Positions 46,653 to 57,343 of a DNA stretch of 64,000 nucleotides are shown piece after piece. Under the pieces are notes generated by a model. The model searched no databases. It saw nothing but the letters and a program-made list of their open reading frames with translations, and had not been told where the DNA came from. The stretch spans positions 120,566 to 184,565 of the forward strand of contig SWBL01000056.1 in the NCBI GenBank assembly GCA_024195585.1. Direction: 5' to 3'. This stretch comes from Aureobasidium sp. EXF-3400. Lineage: Eukaryota; Ascomycota; Dothideomycetes; Dothideales; Saccotheciaceae. A program made the position numbers and the translations under genes. Every line of letters begins with the position of its first letter. The stretch's first letter is position 1.

Positions 46653-49077
46653 CTAGCGTCTGTTGCTGTAGGCAGCACCCATGCCTTGGAGCATAGGCAT
46701 ACCCATACCAGGACCTTCTTGAGGACTGCGCATACCAGGTGTGCCATCGGGACTTCTCACATTAGAGCCAGGCATCATCATCATGCCCGGAGGAGCAAAA
46801 CCGGGAGGCACGCCGGGGATGTGGTTCGGGTTGTTGAAGAAGCCAGGTGGGGGAGGACCGTGAGCTCCAAACCCAGGAGGCGGCAGACCCATACCTGATG
46901 GGAAGCCCGGAGGAGGGCCTTGCATGCTTCCGCCTTGCTGTGAAGGTTGCGAACTAGGCTGCTGGAAAATGTTGGGCATGTTTGCAAAGCCAGGAGGGTG
47001 ACGCATGTTGGGGTTGAAACCAGGAGGGAGGCGATCGCCGGGACCAGGAGGCGGAGGGCCGCCGGCCATATATGGGAAGTTAGGAGGGAAGTCTTGAGGA
47101 GCACCGGGACCAGCATTTGGCATCTGCTGAGCAGTGCTCTGGCGGCGCGGCTGAAGAGGACCATTGGGATAGCTGCGTTGGGCTTGCTGCAATACAATCG
47201 AAGGATCCTCGATGAAGCCAGGAGGAGCACGAGGACGGCCCTGATCCATGTTTTGGTTGCCACGGAACAATTGCTCCTCGATCGACTCAGTAGGACGAGG
47301 AGCTTGCGGCTTGGGTGCAATAGTCTGGATCTGCGTCTTCGGTGGTTGGTCAAGGAAGAGCTGGAAAGGTTCGGGCTCGTGTTGGCTGCGAGCTGGAGGA
47401 GGGGCTCTGTTGGCGTTCTTGGCTTGAATCAAGTTGAGCAGGAACTCTGAGTCCTTGTTCAATGAGTTCTGCTTGCGTGAGTGTTGTTGGTTGAAGTTCT
47501 CTGGGTTTGAGCCGTTGCGAGGAGCTTGGTCGAGGAAAATGTTCTGCATCTGCTGAGGTAGATGCGAAATAGGGTTATTCGATTTCATAGATGCCGGATC
47601 AGGGGAGGCGACGTTACTAGTGGGACGGCTGAACTGAGATGGAGGTGGTAAGAAAGAGTCGGAAGCAAAACCAGACTGAGGTCGAGGAGACTGATGCGAT
47701 GTAGGAGCCTTGTCGAACATGGCAGCCAAAGGGTCTTGAGATGGTTGAATGCCAAAGCCGGGCGGCGGACCAGCAGGTGGACCTCTTCCATCTTGCTCTT
47801 TGATGGGCGAGTCGACACCGCCAGACTGTGATGGTCCTCTACGGAGGCCGGCCATGATTCTGGCGAAGCCTTGCTTGTCTTCGTTGGACTCTAGTGCAGC
47901 AGGGTTGGCAGTCTCTTCGACAACAGGTCGAGCCTCCTCTTTGGGAGTAAACATGGATGCGAAGCGAGAAGACTTTCCCTTTGCTCCAGCCGGGGCCTTA
48001 GTCGCGCGCGTGTCGACAGGACTCTCAAGCCTCTTGCTCTCACCCCAAGATCCGAAGATACTCTTGTCGAAGCCGGGTACCTCTACCATAGGAGTTTGTG
48101 GTTTTGAATGTGCCGGCGTTGACTTGACAGGAGTGGCGACCTCATCGGCAAAGGTATCTGGCTTGGTCTCGGCAGCAGATCCGTTGGCACCAGCCTTCAT
48201 ACGCTCCTTCCACTGCTCAAAGTCTTCCTGTGTGTGCATCTGATTCTTGCTCTCCTTCTCCAACGGCTCGTCCATCCATTCTGGCTCCTTCTCGGGAGCA
48301 TCCTGTTGACGCTCGTTGCGCGCCTTGTCTCGCCAGCCACCGCGCTGACTGGGTCTTTCGCGCTCTCGCTCACGTTCACGTTCGCGTTCGCGCTCGCGGT
48401 CACCACCGCGGTCACGGTCGAGGTTGTCGCGGGCCCAGCGTTGGTCGAAGCGCTGTCCAAAGCCATTGCCATTACCCTCGCGCGGTTGGCGCGGCGTGAA
48501 CCTGGGCTCGGAAGCGAAAGCATCGTCGTCTTCTTGCTGTTGCTTGGACGAGCGCCAGTCTCTGTTGTTACCAGTCTTTGTAGCCTCTCTGTCACGGAAG
48601 AAGCGTGAACGCTGGTTGGCAGCAGGTGACTCTTGTTCCTGCTCGCGCTCTTCGAGCTTGTTGATGTTGCGAGATGATGCGAAGGATGTTTTCGGTGGAC
48701 CGAGTACGATTTCGTCTGGTGAATGTAAGCTATCGGCATGTGTGGGCAGAGCGAATGACGTACCAGGCTGTTGGGCAGAGCGCGAAGTGTGTCTAGTCTG
48801 TAGTAATGATGGTCTTTGTGATGAGAAGTTGCCCATTGGAGCAGGCTCTTCAGGTCTTTGGGACTGGTTGCGTGGCTTGCGACCGCCATTCTCTTGTTGC
48901 GATTGCTGAGTACCTCTTTTCTTTGTTGAGCATTTGGACTTGGTAGGAGGCGGTCACAGGAGGGGCTTACTCTATCCACTCATCGATCGAGGGCAGTTCG
49001 TCTGGCTTGCGTACTAGAGGCGACTCACGAAGAGCTTTCAATTGCTCTATCGTGTAGCGCGCGCCGTAGACGGCCAT
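46653..49077 (-). CDS. eIF4E-binding protein, 4E-T-like
   Basis: Exons are 49077-48971, 48915-48764 and 48715-46653 (773 residues), or 789 residues if 48716-48763 is retained. The first intron is 48916-48970 (55 nt). Residues 8-16, YTIEQLKAL, match the canonical eIF4E-binding motif Y-x4-L-hydrophobic, near the N-terminus as in 4E-T and other translation repressors. DELPSIDEWIE follows. Next come DEIVLGPPKTSFASS, a Lys/Arg/Glu region with a long RE dipeptide run, HTQEDFEQWKERMKAG, VEVPGFDKSIFGSWG, and a C-terminal half rich in Pro, Gly, Gln and Met with repeated PPGF motifs, suited to condensate or P-body binding. Animal 4E-T shuttles eIF4E and promotes mRNA repression. That role is inferred from motif and layout. 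Confidence 0.75.
48355..48400 (-). repeat. Arg-Glu codon microsatellite in the 4E-T-like gene
   Basis: Imperfect hexamer repeats (cgctcg, cgttca, cgttcg on the plus strand) encode a run of alternating Arg and Glu. Such runs often vary in length between strains. The frame is kept. Confidence 0.7.
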
Positions 49078-50300
49078 TTTGTTGCGGAAGTGAGGGGCAG
49101 CGACCAGTCGAAGCGACGAGAGATGGTTGAGAAGAAATAGCCTCGCAGGCGTGCAGATGAATGATGGAGCTCAGGTCTCGGTTGCGATAGCGAATTGACT
49201 CTGGTTAGCGTGGGGTGTCTGGGCCTTTTCAGGTTGGGTGTGGGTGTTGGCGAGATGTGTCTTGTCGCCCCGATGAGCGTTGATGGCGGCGCTCGAGTCG
49301 GTCGCAGACGTCAGCTGCTTCGATTGTGCTGACAGGATCGACAAGGCGGCAGGGAACAATATAATTTGGGCAGCTGCGGTAGGTGGGGAGGGAGTCTGAG
49401 GTTCGAGAAGAGAGCAGTAGGATGATAGCGAGGAGATTGTTGTGTGATTGCGCCTTGTCAAACAGGAGAAACTTGTGCTTTGAGTTGCTCCACCGCTCCA
49501 CCACTCCACCGCCCACCCTGCTGCAGCAAATCCCACTACCAGTCCTCAGCCTCATTTCTCCTCTCCAACCACCATCAACTCACTTCCACCTTGTATTGTG
49601 TTAGCAAATTCGAGCATTGCCTCCAAACAAGAACTCTGTATTAGCCCGTATGTTCCAGTCAGTAAGCCTTGACTTATTGTCACTGCTCCAGCTCTTCACT
49701 TGTTCCGTCCCTGTTCTACTTCCTTCACGACCATCGAGTTCTTTTGCCCATATCCCGAATGCTAGGGTAATTTGTAATACACCTATCAGAATGCATAATC
49801 CATGACCAGCAGTCAGCTTGTCCAGAGAGAGTGGCCTCATACATTTTTCCTGCAGCAAACAATGCCCTCAATGGTTGCCTTGATTCGATTGGTAGACACT
49901 CTGCATATCGACAGTCGGTATGAAAGCACTTTGGTAGGAGAGTCAATCTGCTTCATAGAAGAGGTCAAGCCTCTACGGCGTAGGAGGTCGATGTAGACAC
50001 TTCGACTTGACCATAATACATGCCGAGCATTCAAGGAATATGTATCGCTGTAGTGACGAACTCGAGTGAAAGTGACAAACATGTAATGACGAGTGAGAAG
50101 CCGTGTTTGGTCTATATCAAAACAATTCTCGACTTCTTCCACCAACCCTTCTTCCTTTCTCAGCGCACCGCAACCAGTCAGATTTTTCTTTCTGAACGAC
50201 GACAACAAGCACCACCAATTGCTTGCCTTGCTCTGCGCCTCCTTTTCAAGTGTCTCCAACAACGCGCGCCGTAGCCTTAAGCAAGCGAAAGCGTTGCACG
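49078..50300. promoter_or_regulatory. Divergent region between 4E-T-like and ULP1 genes
   Basis: This 1.2-kb region holds both 5' flanks. The plus strand before 50301 is CT-rich (50130-50210) as in a long leader. The ORF continues in frame upstream of ATG 50301 to a TTG at 50223, which is not a credible start. No other gene is supported. Confidence 0.45.
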
Positions 50301-53300
50301 ATGGAGCACTCTTCCGCCTCTCCTTCGCGCGCTGTCTCGCCTCGCGGCAGCAGCAGCAACAACAACAGCAACATATCTCCTCCGCGCGAGAAGCGCAAAC
50401 TCGAGTCTTTCTTGACCGAGTCCGGCGAGACGTGGGAGTTCTCACGACCCGTCAAGAAGTCCCGTTCGTCCGGGCCTGGCAGTATCGCCAGCAACACCAC
50501 CACCGCCCTGGGTTCGCCTACCCGTGTCCAAAGGCCTCCTTTCTCAGCAACCTCGCCGGCCCGCGGCAAGCGGTCTCGCGACCCGTCGGACCAGGATACC
50601 GACGCTCAGTCCCCTTCGCCCAAGAGGCAGATGACTTCGGTCACAGACCTCGGCGACCTTGCAGCTGTCCTTCGCAGGACTAGCTGGCTAAGCTCTTCTC
50701 GCAGCAGAAGAAAGGGGGCTGCAGCAAGTAGATCCCGCTCTCCCTCGCAGGGCGGCCTACATGGTATGTTCGACGCGGGCTTTGGCGTCAGTCAGAGCGC
50801 CGGCTCCGTGGAGTCCGAGGAGTTGCCAGAGCTCCCAGACTATGAGAGCGACGAAGAGGTCACCGTCGGCCAGCATACCGACAACAACCTGGATCAATTG
50901 GCACCGTTCCAGGGGCCTGCCATGACCCTGCCTCCCGCCAGTCATTTCCAGGAGGGTCAGGAGTCGAGATTGCCTGTGGTGGCATCAATTGAGACCGACC
51001 AGGACATGGTGTACCAGGTCGGCTCGAGTCACCATGGGGCTTTCGAGACTGTGGTCAGTGGTGAGTACGCTGTCGTTGCTGGCAATGACACGTACGAAGC
51101 TACCTCGACCGCCGGACCTGTTGTCTGGTCATCTCTGGACGCCCGACTGGCCTCTGACAGTCGCTCTCTGAGTCCAGTGGCTCGTTACAAGCTTGCTCGT
51201 GCCGACAGCAGCAGTAGCGAGAGCGATGTCGACGACCCTCAACTGCTTCGAAGCAAGTTTGGTGGGTTCGCTCAAGCTACCGCAACGGTTCAACACCGTT
51301 CCGAGGCACAGCAGCAATCGGCGAGGGAGCCTGGAAATACCAGTACCTCAGCCAGCAGTCCCGGCCCTGTCACAGCCGTGGATACTGCCAAGGCCGCTAC
51401 CACCAAGAGCTTTGATCCGACCTTGTCACCAGTCAAAGAGTCCAGCATCGAATTTGTGGAAGCCGGCATGGTCCAGAAGGCTTCTTCACAAGTCGGTGAG
51501 CTTCACAGCATGAAGCCATCCATCTCGACGGTCAAAGGATTCTCGGCGGCAAGACGTTCACCTGCAACAACTTCTCGTACATTTTTACAACCGCCTACCA
51601 TGGACGAGCCATCGCAGCAGCTCTTGTCCGAGCTCGAAAAGTACGTCAGCGACCGCAGAAACTGGTTCGCAAAGCAATTGAAGCACGAAAGAGTGAATGA
51701 GGAGGAAGTGAAGACAGAAGACGCCTGCGCACAGTCCAGCCCCACCACCAGCCACAACCCACCAAACACCAGCCACAACATCACGCAAGCGCAACCAGAC
51801 GCGTCCATTCCATCAACTCTTACATCAACTATTGCTCGCGCCGAGGAGGAAACCCAAGACATCATGGCCGTTCACACGGCCGAAGGTCCCATTGAGGCCG
51901 ACATTGATCTCTTGCGCATTGCTCTGGGAGATTTCGATGGTCGGATGGATATTGACGGTGAAGACGACCTTGCCGTCCAGCCCTATTCTCGCGATAGAAT
52001 TCGCAAACAACGCGACGAAGACATCAGAAAGGCCAGAGAAATTAAAGATGCGCGCCGCAAATGTCAGGTTCAGCGCAACCACCTTGACGAAGCACCCGAA
52101 TCTTTACCTGCAGTTGAGAACCAATGCGAACCAGACAATGAAGATCTCCTCTATACCGACCATCTTCTCGCCAGCTCTGATGACCGTTTCCATACCGAGA
52201 AGCTTCGCCTTCAGGCTGCGCTTGAGCACTGGGAATCGCGCTGGCCAGATCCATCAACTCTTGCCCCCGAACACTGGACACAGGAAGCCATCACTTTTGC
52301 AACCAACCAAGCAAACGCAATAAACTCTGCCGAGAAGCATTACTGGGCCTCCCGCAGCATCCAGGCAGAGTCTTACGCCGAAGGAAACTTCAACTCTGGT
52401 CGAGGCTCCAATCTTCACATCTCATTCTCTCTTATTGATTGGAAGAAGAGCATTGCTACTTCAGAAGAAGAAGCCGCCGCCTTTGCTGAACAAGTCAGCC
52501 AAATCCAACTTACCGAAGAAGACCAAGAAGCTCCTCTCAGAGCCAAGCTCGCACTGTTCCTGTCCGAACTGCCTCCTGAATTGGACCAGAAGGTCACAGA
52601 GATTCTTAGCATTACCAACCCCGGCAGAGCAATTGTCAAGTCTCCTGAAGGCAATGACTTGACCCGCAGAGACTTTGCAACTCTCCTTCATTCCGCAAAC
52701 TACCGCACCGGCGAGCCCGAAGGATGGCTCAACGACGAAATCATCAACGGCTTCTTCACCGCTCTCTGCAATGCCATGAATGACAAGGCTGGTCACACCA
52801 AGGGCAAAGTGCCGCCATTCGCATCCTATATAACTGGTTGGTATTCCTCAGTCACCAAGAAGGGAATCAACGCCATCGAAAGATGGTCACGCCGCAAGGG
52901 CATCAAGGGCGAGAAGCTGCTCGAATGCAAGCGCATCTTCTTCCCAGTCAACCCTGGCAACCACTGGTCATTGCTTGTCATCTGCCCTGACATTCACACC
53001 ATCGAGTACCTTGACAGTCTGGATGTCGGCTACTCCGAGGACAACCGCAAGAGCACCCGCTATATGAAGCTCGGTCGCCAATGGCTCCAGATGGAGCTTG
53101 GTAACAAATACGTCGAAGGCGAATGGAAGGAAGTCGACCGTCGCAGCGCCATCCAGAACAATGGCTCAGACTGCGGCGTTTTCACCTGCCTGAATGGCTT
53201 TGCCTCTGCCCTTGAACTCTCCAACCCCACCAACGAGTTCGGCCCTGAGCAAATTCCCTACGCTAGACGCGCGATGGTATCTATGTTCAATCTCGGAGGC

Positions 53301-53324
53301 TTTAACAAGCACTTTGAGCTATGA
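50301..53324 (+). CDS. ULP1: ULP1-type SUMO protease
   Basis: A single exon of 1007 residues from ATG 50301. The first 750 residues are low-complexity, Ser/Pro-, Arg- and acid-rich, with basic clusters (REKRKLE, KKSRSS, KRQMTS) that would serve nuclear targeting. The C-terminal 230 residues are the C48 cysteine protease domain: EGWLNDEIINGFF, then GNHWSLLVI with the catalytic His, EYLDSLD with the Asp, and SAIQNNGSDCGVF with the oxyanion Gln and the nucleophile Cys. All catalytic residues are present. The enzyme processes SUMO precursors and removes SUMO from targets at the nuclear envelope or in the nucleus. Whether it is the ULP1 or the ULP2 type is inferred from the C-terminal position of the domain. 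Confidence 0.92.
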   Translation: MEHSSASPSRAVSPRGSSSNNNSNISPPREKRKLESFLTESGETWEFSRPVKKSRSSGPGSIASNTTTALGSPTRVQRPPFSATSPARGKRSRDPSDQDTDAQSPSPKRQMTSVTDLGDLAAVLRRTSWLSSSRSRRKGAAASRSRSPSQGGLHGMFDAGFGVSQSAGSVESEELPELPDYESDEEVTVGQHTDNNLDQLAPFQGPAMTLPPASHFQEGQESRLPVVASIETDQDMVYQVGSSHHGAFETVVSGEYAVVAGNDTYEATSTAGPVVWSSLDARLASDSRSLSPVARYKLARADSSSSESDVDDPQLLRSKFGGFAQATATVQHRSEAQQQSAREPGNTSTSASSPGPVTAVDTAKAATTKSFDPTLSPVKESSIEFVEAGMVQKASSQVGELHSMKPSISTVKGFSAARRSPATTSRTFLQPPTMDEPSQQLLSELEKYVSDRRNWFAKQLKHERVNEEEVKTEDACAQSSPTTSHNPPNTSHNITQAQPDASIPSTLTSTIARAEEETQDIMAVHTAEGPIEADIDLLRIALGDFDGRMDIDGEDDLAVQPYSRDRIRKQRDEDIRKAREIKDARRKCQVQRNHLDEAPESLPAVENQCEPDNEDLLYTDHLLASSDDRFHTEKLRLQAALEHWESRWPDPSTLAPEHWTQEAITFATNQANAINSAEKHYWASRSIQAESYAEGNFNSGRGSNLHISFSLIDWKKSIATSEEEAAAFAEQVSQIQLTEEDQEAPLRAKLALFLSELPPELDQKVTEILSITNPGRAIVKSPEGNDLTRRDFATLLHSANYRTGEPEGWLNDEIINGFFTALCNAMNDKAGHTKGKVPPFASYITGWYSSVTKKGINAIERWSRRKGIKGEKLLECKRIFFPVNPGNHWSLLVICPDIHTIEYLDSLDVGYSEDNRKSTRYMKLGRQWLQMELGNKYVEGEWKEVDRRSAIQNNGSDCGVFTCLNGFASALELSNPTNEFGPEQIPYARRAMVSMFNLGGFNKHFEL

Positions 53325-54244
53325 AAAGAGCTCAACCATCCATGTTTGGCTTCCGACCACAGCCCAACGAGTTTTGACTGAGTCAACCGCCTTGCTTGCC
53401 TCATAGTCGAACTACACACAAGCAAAGTCCACAGGCAATGGAAAGGGTTGTCTTTCTGTGGCATCTCAATCGCCAGACATGCTGCTGCCCTTGCAGCTCA
53501 CGGTCCCTCACCACACCTTGGCACGCTCGCAAAAAACAAATCACTCAGCCATGGGACCATGGGCTGCTTCTCCCGTGCACTTCATTGGCCAACACACTCA
53601 CATACAAAGAAAAGGGTACACATACACGAGGGACACACCCAAGGGGCAGCAGCATGTTCTACACACAAGCAAGACAATGTTTCAGGCAACAGTAAGTTTA
53701 TTTCTGATGTCCCGCGATGACCAGAAGTTAACACAAGCCAGGAAAATGAACGAACAACAAACATGAGACGAAAAGAAGAAAAGAGGGAAGCACAGTATGA
53801 CGGGCTGGAGAATTGGGGACTTGAGCGGCAGCATGGAAGGATTTTTCGCATATGATACCCTCTGTTTCAGCATGGGAAGAAAGGAAAGCAAGCATGTCAA
53901 GGAGTTTTGGGGTGGTCGCATTTGCATTCAAGGACTCTTCAAGCGCTGAATTGTTCTATTCCACGATAAGAAGAAGGAAAATATGGGTACACGCAAGCAA
54001 TGAAAGCATCAGAATACATTTACAGCAAAGCAAAAGCACTGCAAAGACAAATTACTTGATCAGGAAGGCACGCTGGTGGTGATGTTTGCGGTGAGATTCA
54101 CATGCCAAGCTCGGGCCAATGACGTTTTTAGATTGAGGTCGATGGTGGGTCATGCTCAGGCGGACACCGGACAGATGAACAAAAACACCGCTGGAGAGAC
54201 TTGCCGGATCGTCTGTCTGAAGATGAAGCGTCCAAGACGACACG
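53325..54244. other. Intergenic, no gene seen
   Basis: This is the 3' flank of ULP1 and the 5' flank of the DDHD gene, both plus strand. Short ORFs only; no repeat or RNA gene was recognised. Confidence 0.5.
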
Positions 54245-56875
54245 ATGGCATCGTCAACGAATCAGTACATTCGCCAGATCTTGCACCATAGCGAGGCACC
54301 GCCTCCAGTGAAGGCCCGCTTCTTCTACACCTCCCCACTAGCCATAGACGATCCGCTATCACCTTTACCGCCTTCAGCTCAGACTGCCCAGACGACGTAT
54401 GCAAAACTACCCCCTCGCCCATTTTCCGAATTCGACAACACCGCCCTCGACAAGGCATGGCATCATTTTCGGCACAAGCTTCTCCGGTACAACGAGGAGC
54501 GGGGTGAGAAGCAGAAAGACCCTCAGCCAAGTGGCAGACAAGAGAAAGGCAAGAAGACAGAAATACCAAGTATTATTCCCTCTGCCCGCCGGCCAGCATC
54601 AACCAGTGATGCATCAACGAGGAGCAACAGACTTGCCGACATATATGAGGCACCTGCCATCCCACCAGAGGCCGAGACCCACGATACTACCGGTACCCCA
54701 TTCATTCGTGCTCCTTCAGCACGAAAAGTTGATCGAATTCAACCCAGGCCTAAACCTCAGATGCTAGACAGCTATCAATGGGATGATCCTTCAGATGCAC
54801 CCAAGCAGCCTACCAAGCCGCGTCCCGATCCAGAAGCGCCTTCTGCAAAGATAGCTGTAGGTGTATCGCGGCTGCACCAGGTAGCTATGCCGGATCTCAA
54901 CTTGGAGCCTATCTACTGGCGTCCAGTCAACGATGTCTCTCCTGTTGTGCGCGCCACTTGGTTCTACAAGGACACTATGCTTCCGGTTGAACCGCCTGTG
55001 GCAAACATGCTCGAAGCAGGTTATACCGAGCTACAGCCTTGGACCGAAACTTGGAACGACGAGCTCAACAGTGCTATCGAGGTTGGTGCTGCTGGAGAAG
55101 CCAAGATCTTGCACAAACTCTGGCCTGATCTGTTCAAGAGGCTGGAGAGTAGACCAAACCCTGCCAGGGCTGAAATGGGCAGTATGACCTCTGTCAACTT
55201 TGACGATGAGCCATTTTCAGCCGACAAGGAGCGTGAACATATCGTCGAAGTTGCTTGCGACATCATCGACATTGCCGCAGGTGTGGATGGACCTGACAAC
55301 AAAGCTTCTGGTACATCAGCATACTCCTCTGGAGGGGGTCTGCCAAGATGGTATCCTACTGCGGGTGTCATATATGCGAACGCAACCGAAGCTCATATTC
55401 TGAAGCCCAACTTGCAACCATCAGCCTATCATGGTCGCCGCCCACTTGCGAACTACATCCGTAAAGGTCGCAAGCTAGGTATACCTGTTGTTCGTGGCTT
55501 TGACCAAGCAGCCTACGATCGTTTGTATCCGATCAAGAAGACTTCTACCGCAGTAAAGGCTGAGGAAGGCGTGTCTACTTCACAGTCGGGTGCACCTCCG
55601 AATCGACGACAAAAGTCTGATCCTGCTCTTGCTCACGCTGAACGCCCGAAGGTCACTGAGCTGGTTCTGGTGATTCATGGTATTGGCCAGAAGCTCTCAG
55701 AACGTATGGAGAGCTTCCATTTCACACATGCAATCAACGCATTTCGGCGAGAAGTCAGCGTCGAGTTGGGTACAGATAGTGTGAAAGCTCGCTTGAGAAA
55801 GAACATGGGCGGTATCATGGTTCTGCCAGTCAACTGGCGCCAAAGTCTTTCGTTCGAAGATGGCCAAAGAGATGTCCCCGATGACCCGGCGCTGAACGAT
55901 TTCGGACTCAAGGATATCACGCCAGAGACGTTGCCATCTGTGCGAAACATTGTGTCTGATGTTATGCTTGATGTTCCTTACTACCTGTCCGATCACCAGC
56001 CCAAGATGATCGCTGCCGTTATTGCCGAGGCCAATCGCATCTATAAGCTGTGGTGCTTGAACAACCCAGGTTTCGCTCAATATGGACGAGTACACATTAT
56101 TGCGCATTCACTAGGTAGTGTCATGGCAGTTGATATCTTGTCAAAACAGCCAACATCGATACCTCCTGAGCTGACAGACCCCACCACTGTTGATTTGAAT
56201 ACTTCGCCGCTAGATCATTTCCTCTTCGACACGTCTGCTCTGTTCTTATGTGGCTCGCCGGCCGGGTTTTTCTTGCTTCTGAAGCGAGCCTCTCTGATTC
56301 CACGTCTGGGCAAGCAAAAGCCAGGTGCAAACTTGTCATCAATCAGAAAGCCGATCTGTGGAAGTCACGGAACATATGGCTGTCTGCCTGTAGACAACAT
56401 TTACAACATTGTGAATCCCTACGACCCAGTGTCGTACCGTCTCAACGCCACAGTCGATGCTTCATATGCGGCATCACTCAAAGCGGCATGGGTGCCGACA
56501 GCTAGCTCAGGATGGTTCTCGTCATCTGGGTCATGGTTCCACTCGTCAGCTGAAGGAGCATCGAGTACGCGACCCGATCAGCTGCCTAGATTACCTTCGA
56601 ACGTGGAGCTGGAAACTCACAACTTCTCACGGGAAGAGATTGCCGAACAACGTATGCTACTGCTGAACGACAATGGTCAGATAGACTTTTTCCTCAAGTA
56701 CGGAGGCGGACCGCTCGAGATTCAGTACTTGACGATGCTCGGTGCACACAGCAGCTACTGGCTTCTCAAAGACTTTGTTCGAATGATAGTTCTGGAATGT
56801 GGCAGAGGGCTTGGCAGGGATGGAACAATATTGGGCATGAGAGCGACCAAGAAGAAAGCGCAGTTGACGACATGA
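54245..56875 (+). CDS. DDHD-domain phospholipase
   Basis: A single exon of 876 residues from ATG 54245. The family (PA-preferring phospholipase A1; yeast DDL1/YOR022C) hydrolyses phospholipids, often in mitochondria or the secretory pathway. The lipase core begins LVLVIHGIGQKLSERMESF. The nucleophile elbow is VHIIAHSLGSVMAVDI, with Ser in the A-H-S-L-G form. The DDHD domain follows, with FDTSALFLCGSPAGFFLLLK, the sequence NIVNPYDPVSYRL around the first metal-site Asp, and LGAHSSYWLLKDF holding the His. The N-terminal third carries WFYKD and an acid-rich segment of unclear role. Length is typical. Confidence 0.9.
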   Translation: MASSTNQYIRQILHHSEAPPPVKARFFYTSPLAIDDPLSPLPPSAQTAQTTYAKLPPRPFSEFDNTALDKAWHHFRHKLLRYNEERGEKQKDPQPSGRQEKGKKTEIPSIIPSARRPASTSDASTRSNRLADIYEAPAIPPEAETHDTTGTPFIRAPSARKVDRIQPRPKPQMLDSYQWDDPSDAPKQPTKPRPDPEAPSAKIAVGVSRLHQVAMPDLNLEPIYWRPVNDVSPVVRATWFYKDTMLPVEPPVANMLEAGYTELQPWTETWNDELNSAIEVGAAGEAKILHKLWPDLFKRLESRPNPARAEMGSMTSVNFDDEPFSADKEREHIVEVACDIIDIAAGVDGPDNKASGTSAYSSGGGLPRWYPTAGVIYANATEAHILKPNLQPSAYHGRRPLANYIRKGRKLGIPVVRGFDQAAYDRLYPIKKTSTAVKAEEGVSTSQSGAPPNRRQKSDPALAHAERPKVTELVLVIHGIGQKLSERMESFHFTHAINAFRREVSVELGTDSVKARLRKNMGGIMVLPVNWRQSLSFEDGQRDVPDDPALNDFGLKDITPETLPSVRNIVSDVMLDVPYYLSDHQPKMIAAVIAEANRIYKLWCLNNPGFAQYGRVHIIAHSLGSVMAVDILSKQPTSIPPELTDPTTVDLNTSPLDHFLFDTSALFLCGSPAGFFLLLKRASLIPRLGKQKPGANLSSIRKPICGSHGTYGCLPVDNIYNIVNPYDPVSYRLNATVDASYAASLKAAWVPTASSGWFSSSGSWFHSSAEGASSTRPDQLPRLPSNVELETHNFSREEIAEQRMLLLNDNGQIDFFLKYGGGPLEIQYLTMLGAHSSYWLLKDFVRMIVLECGRGLGRDGTILGMRATKKKAQLTT

Positions 56876-57343
56876 GAAGAGAAGGATTGGTTTTCTGTTC
56901 ATCTGTTTCATAGCCATATTGCATTTTAATGATACCCCTGTTCGGCTCGCATAATACTACTACTTGAGTCTCGATCATCAAGGTGGCTGGCCGATAAGAT
57001 AAGGCTCTGAAAGCGGAAAGAGCGAAAGAGTGGTCCGAGCTTTGTATACCGCATGCGGGGAAATTGCATTCATGATTGTCAGAGTCAGCATGAATCAAGT
57101 ACAAAGACGGACAATAGGTTGAAGCAATTATGAACAGGTTCAATGTCGAGACGAGTGTTTGTTCACTCTTTGGTCTCGACAATACTCGACTTTCGGCCAC
57201 TCAATCCAGGACCCGTCGCACCTGAACAATCTTAGCCAGCTCTTGTCGACTCTGGTTGCCTGAACATCCATCACGGCAATCGCACGCGCAGACTCGATTG
57301 GACTTCGAATTAACCCCCAGTTCGACCGTACAACACATTCACC
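56876..57343. other. Intergenic, no gene seen
   Basis: Short spacer between two plus-strand genes. Nothing is supported beyond 3' and 5' flanks. Confidence 0.5.
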
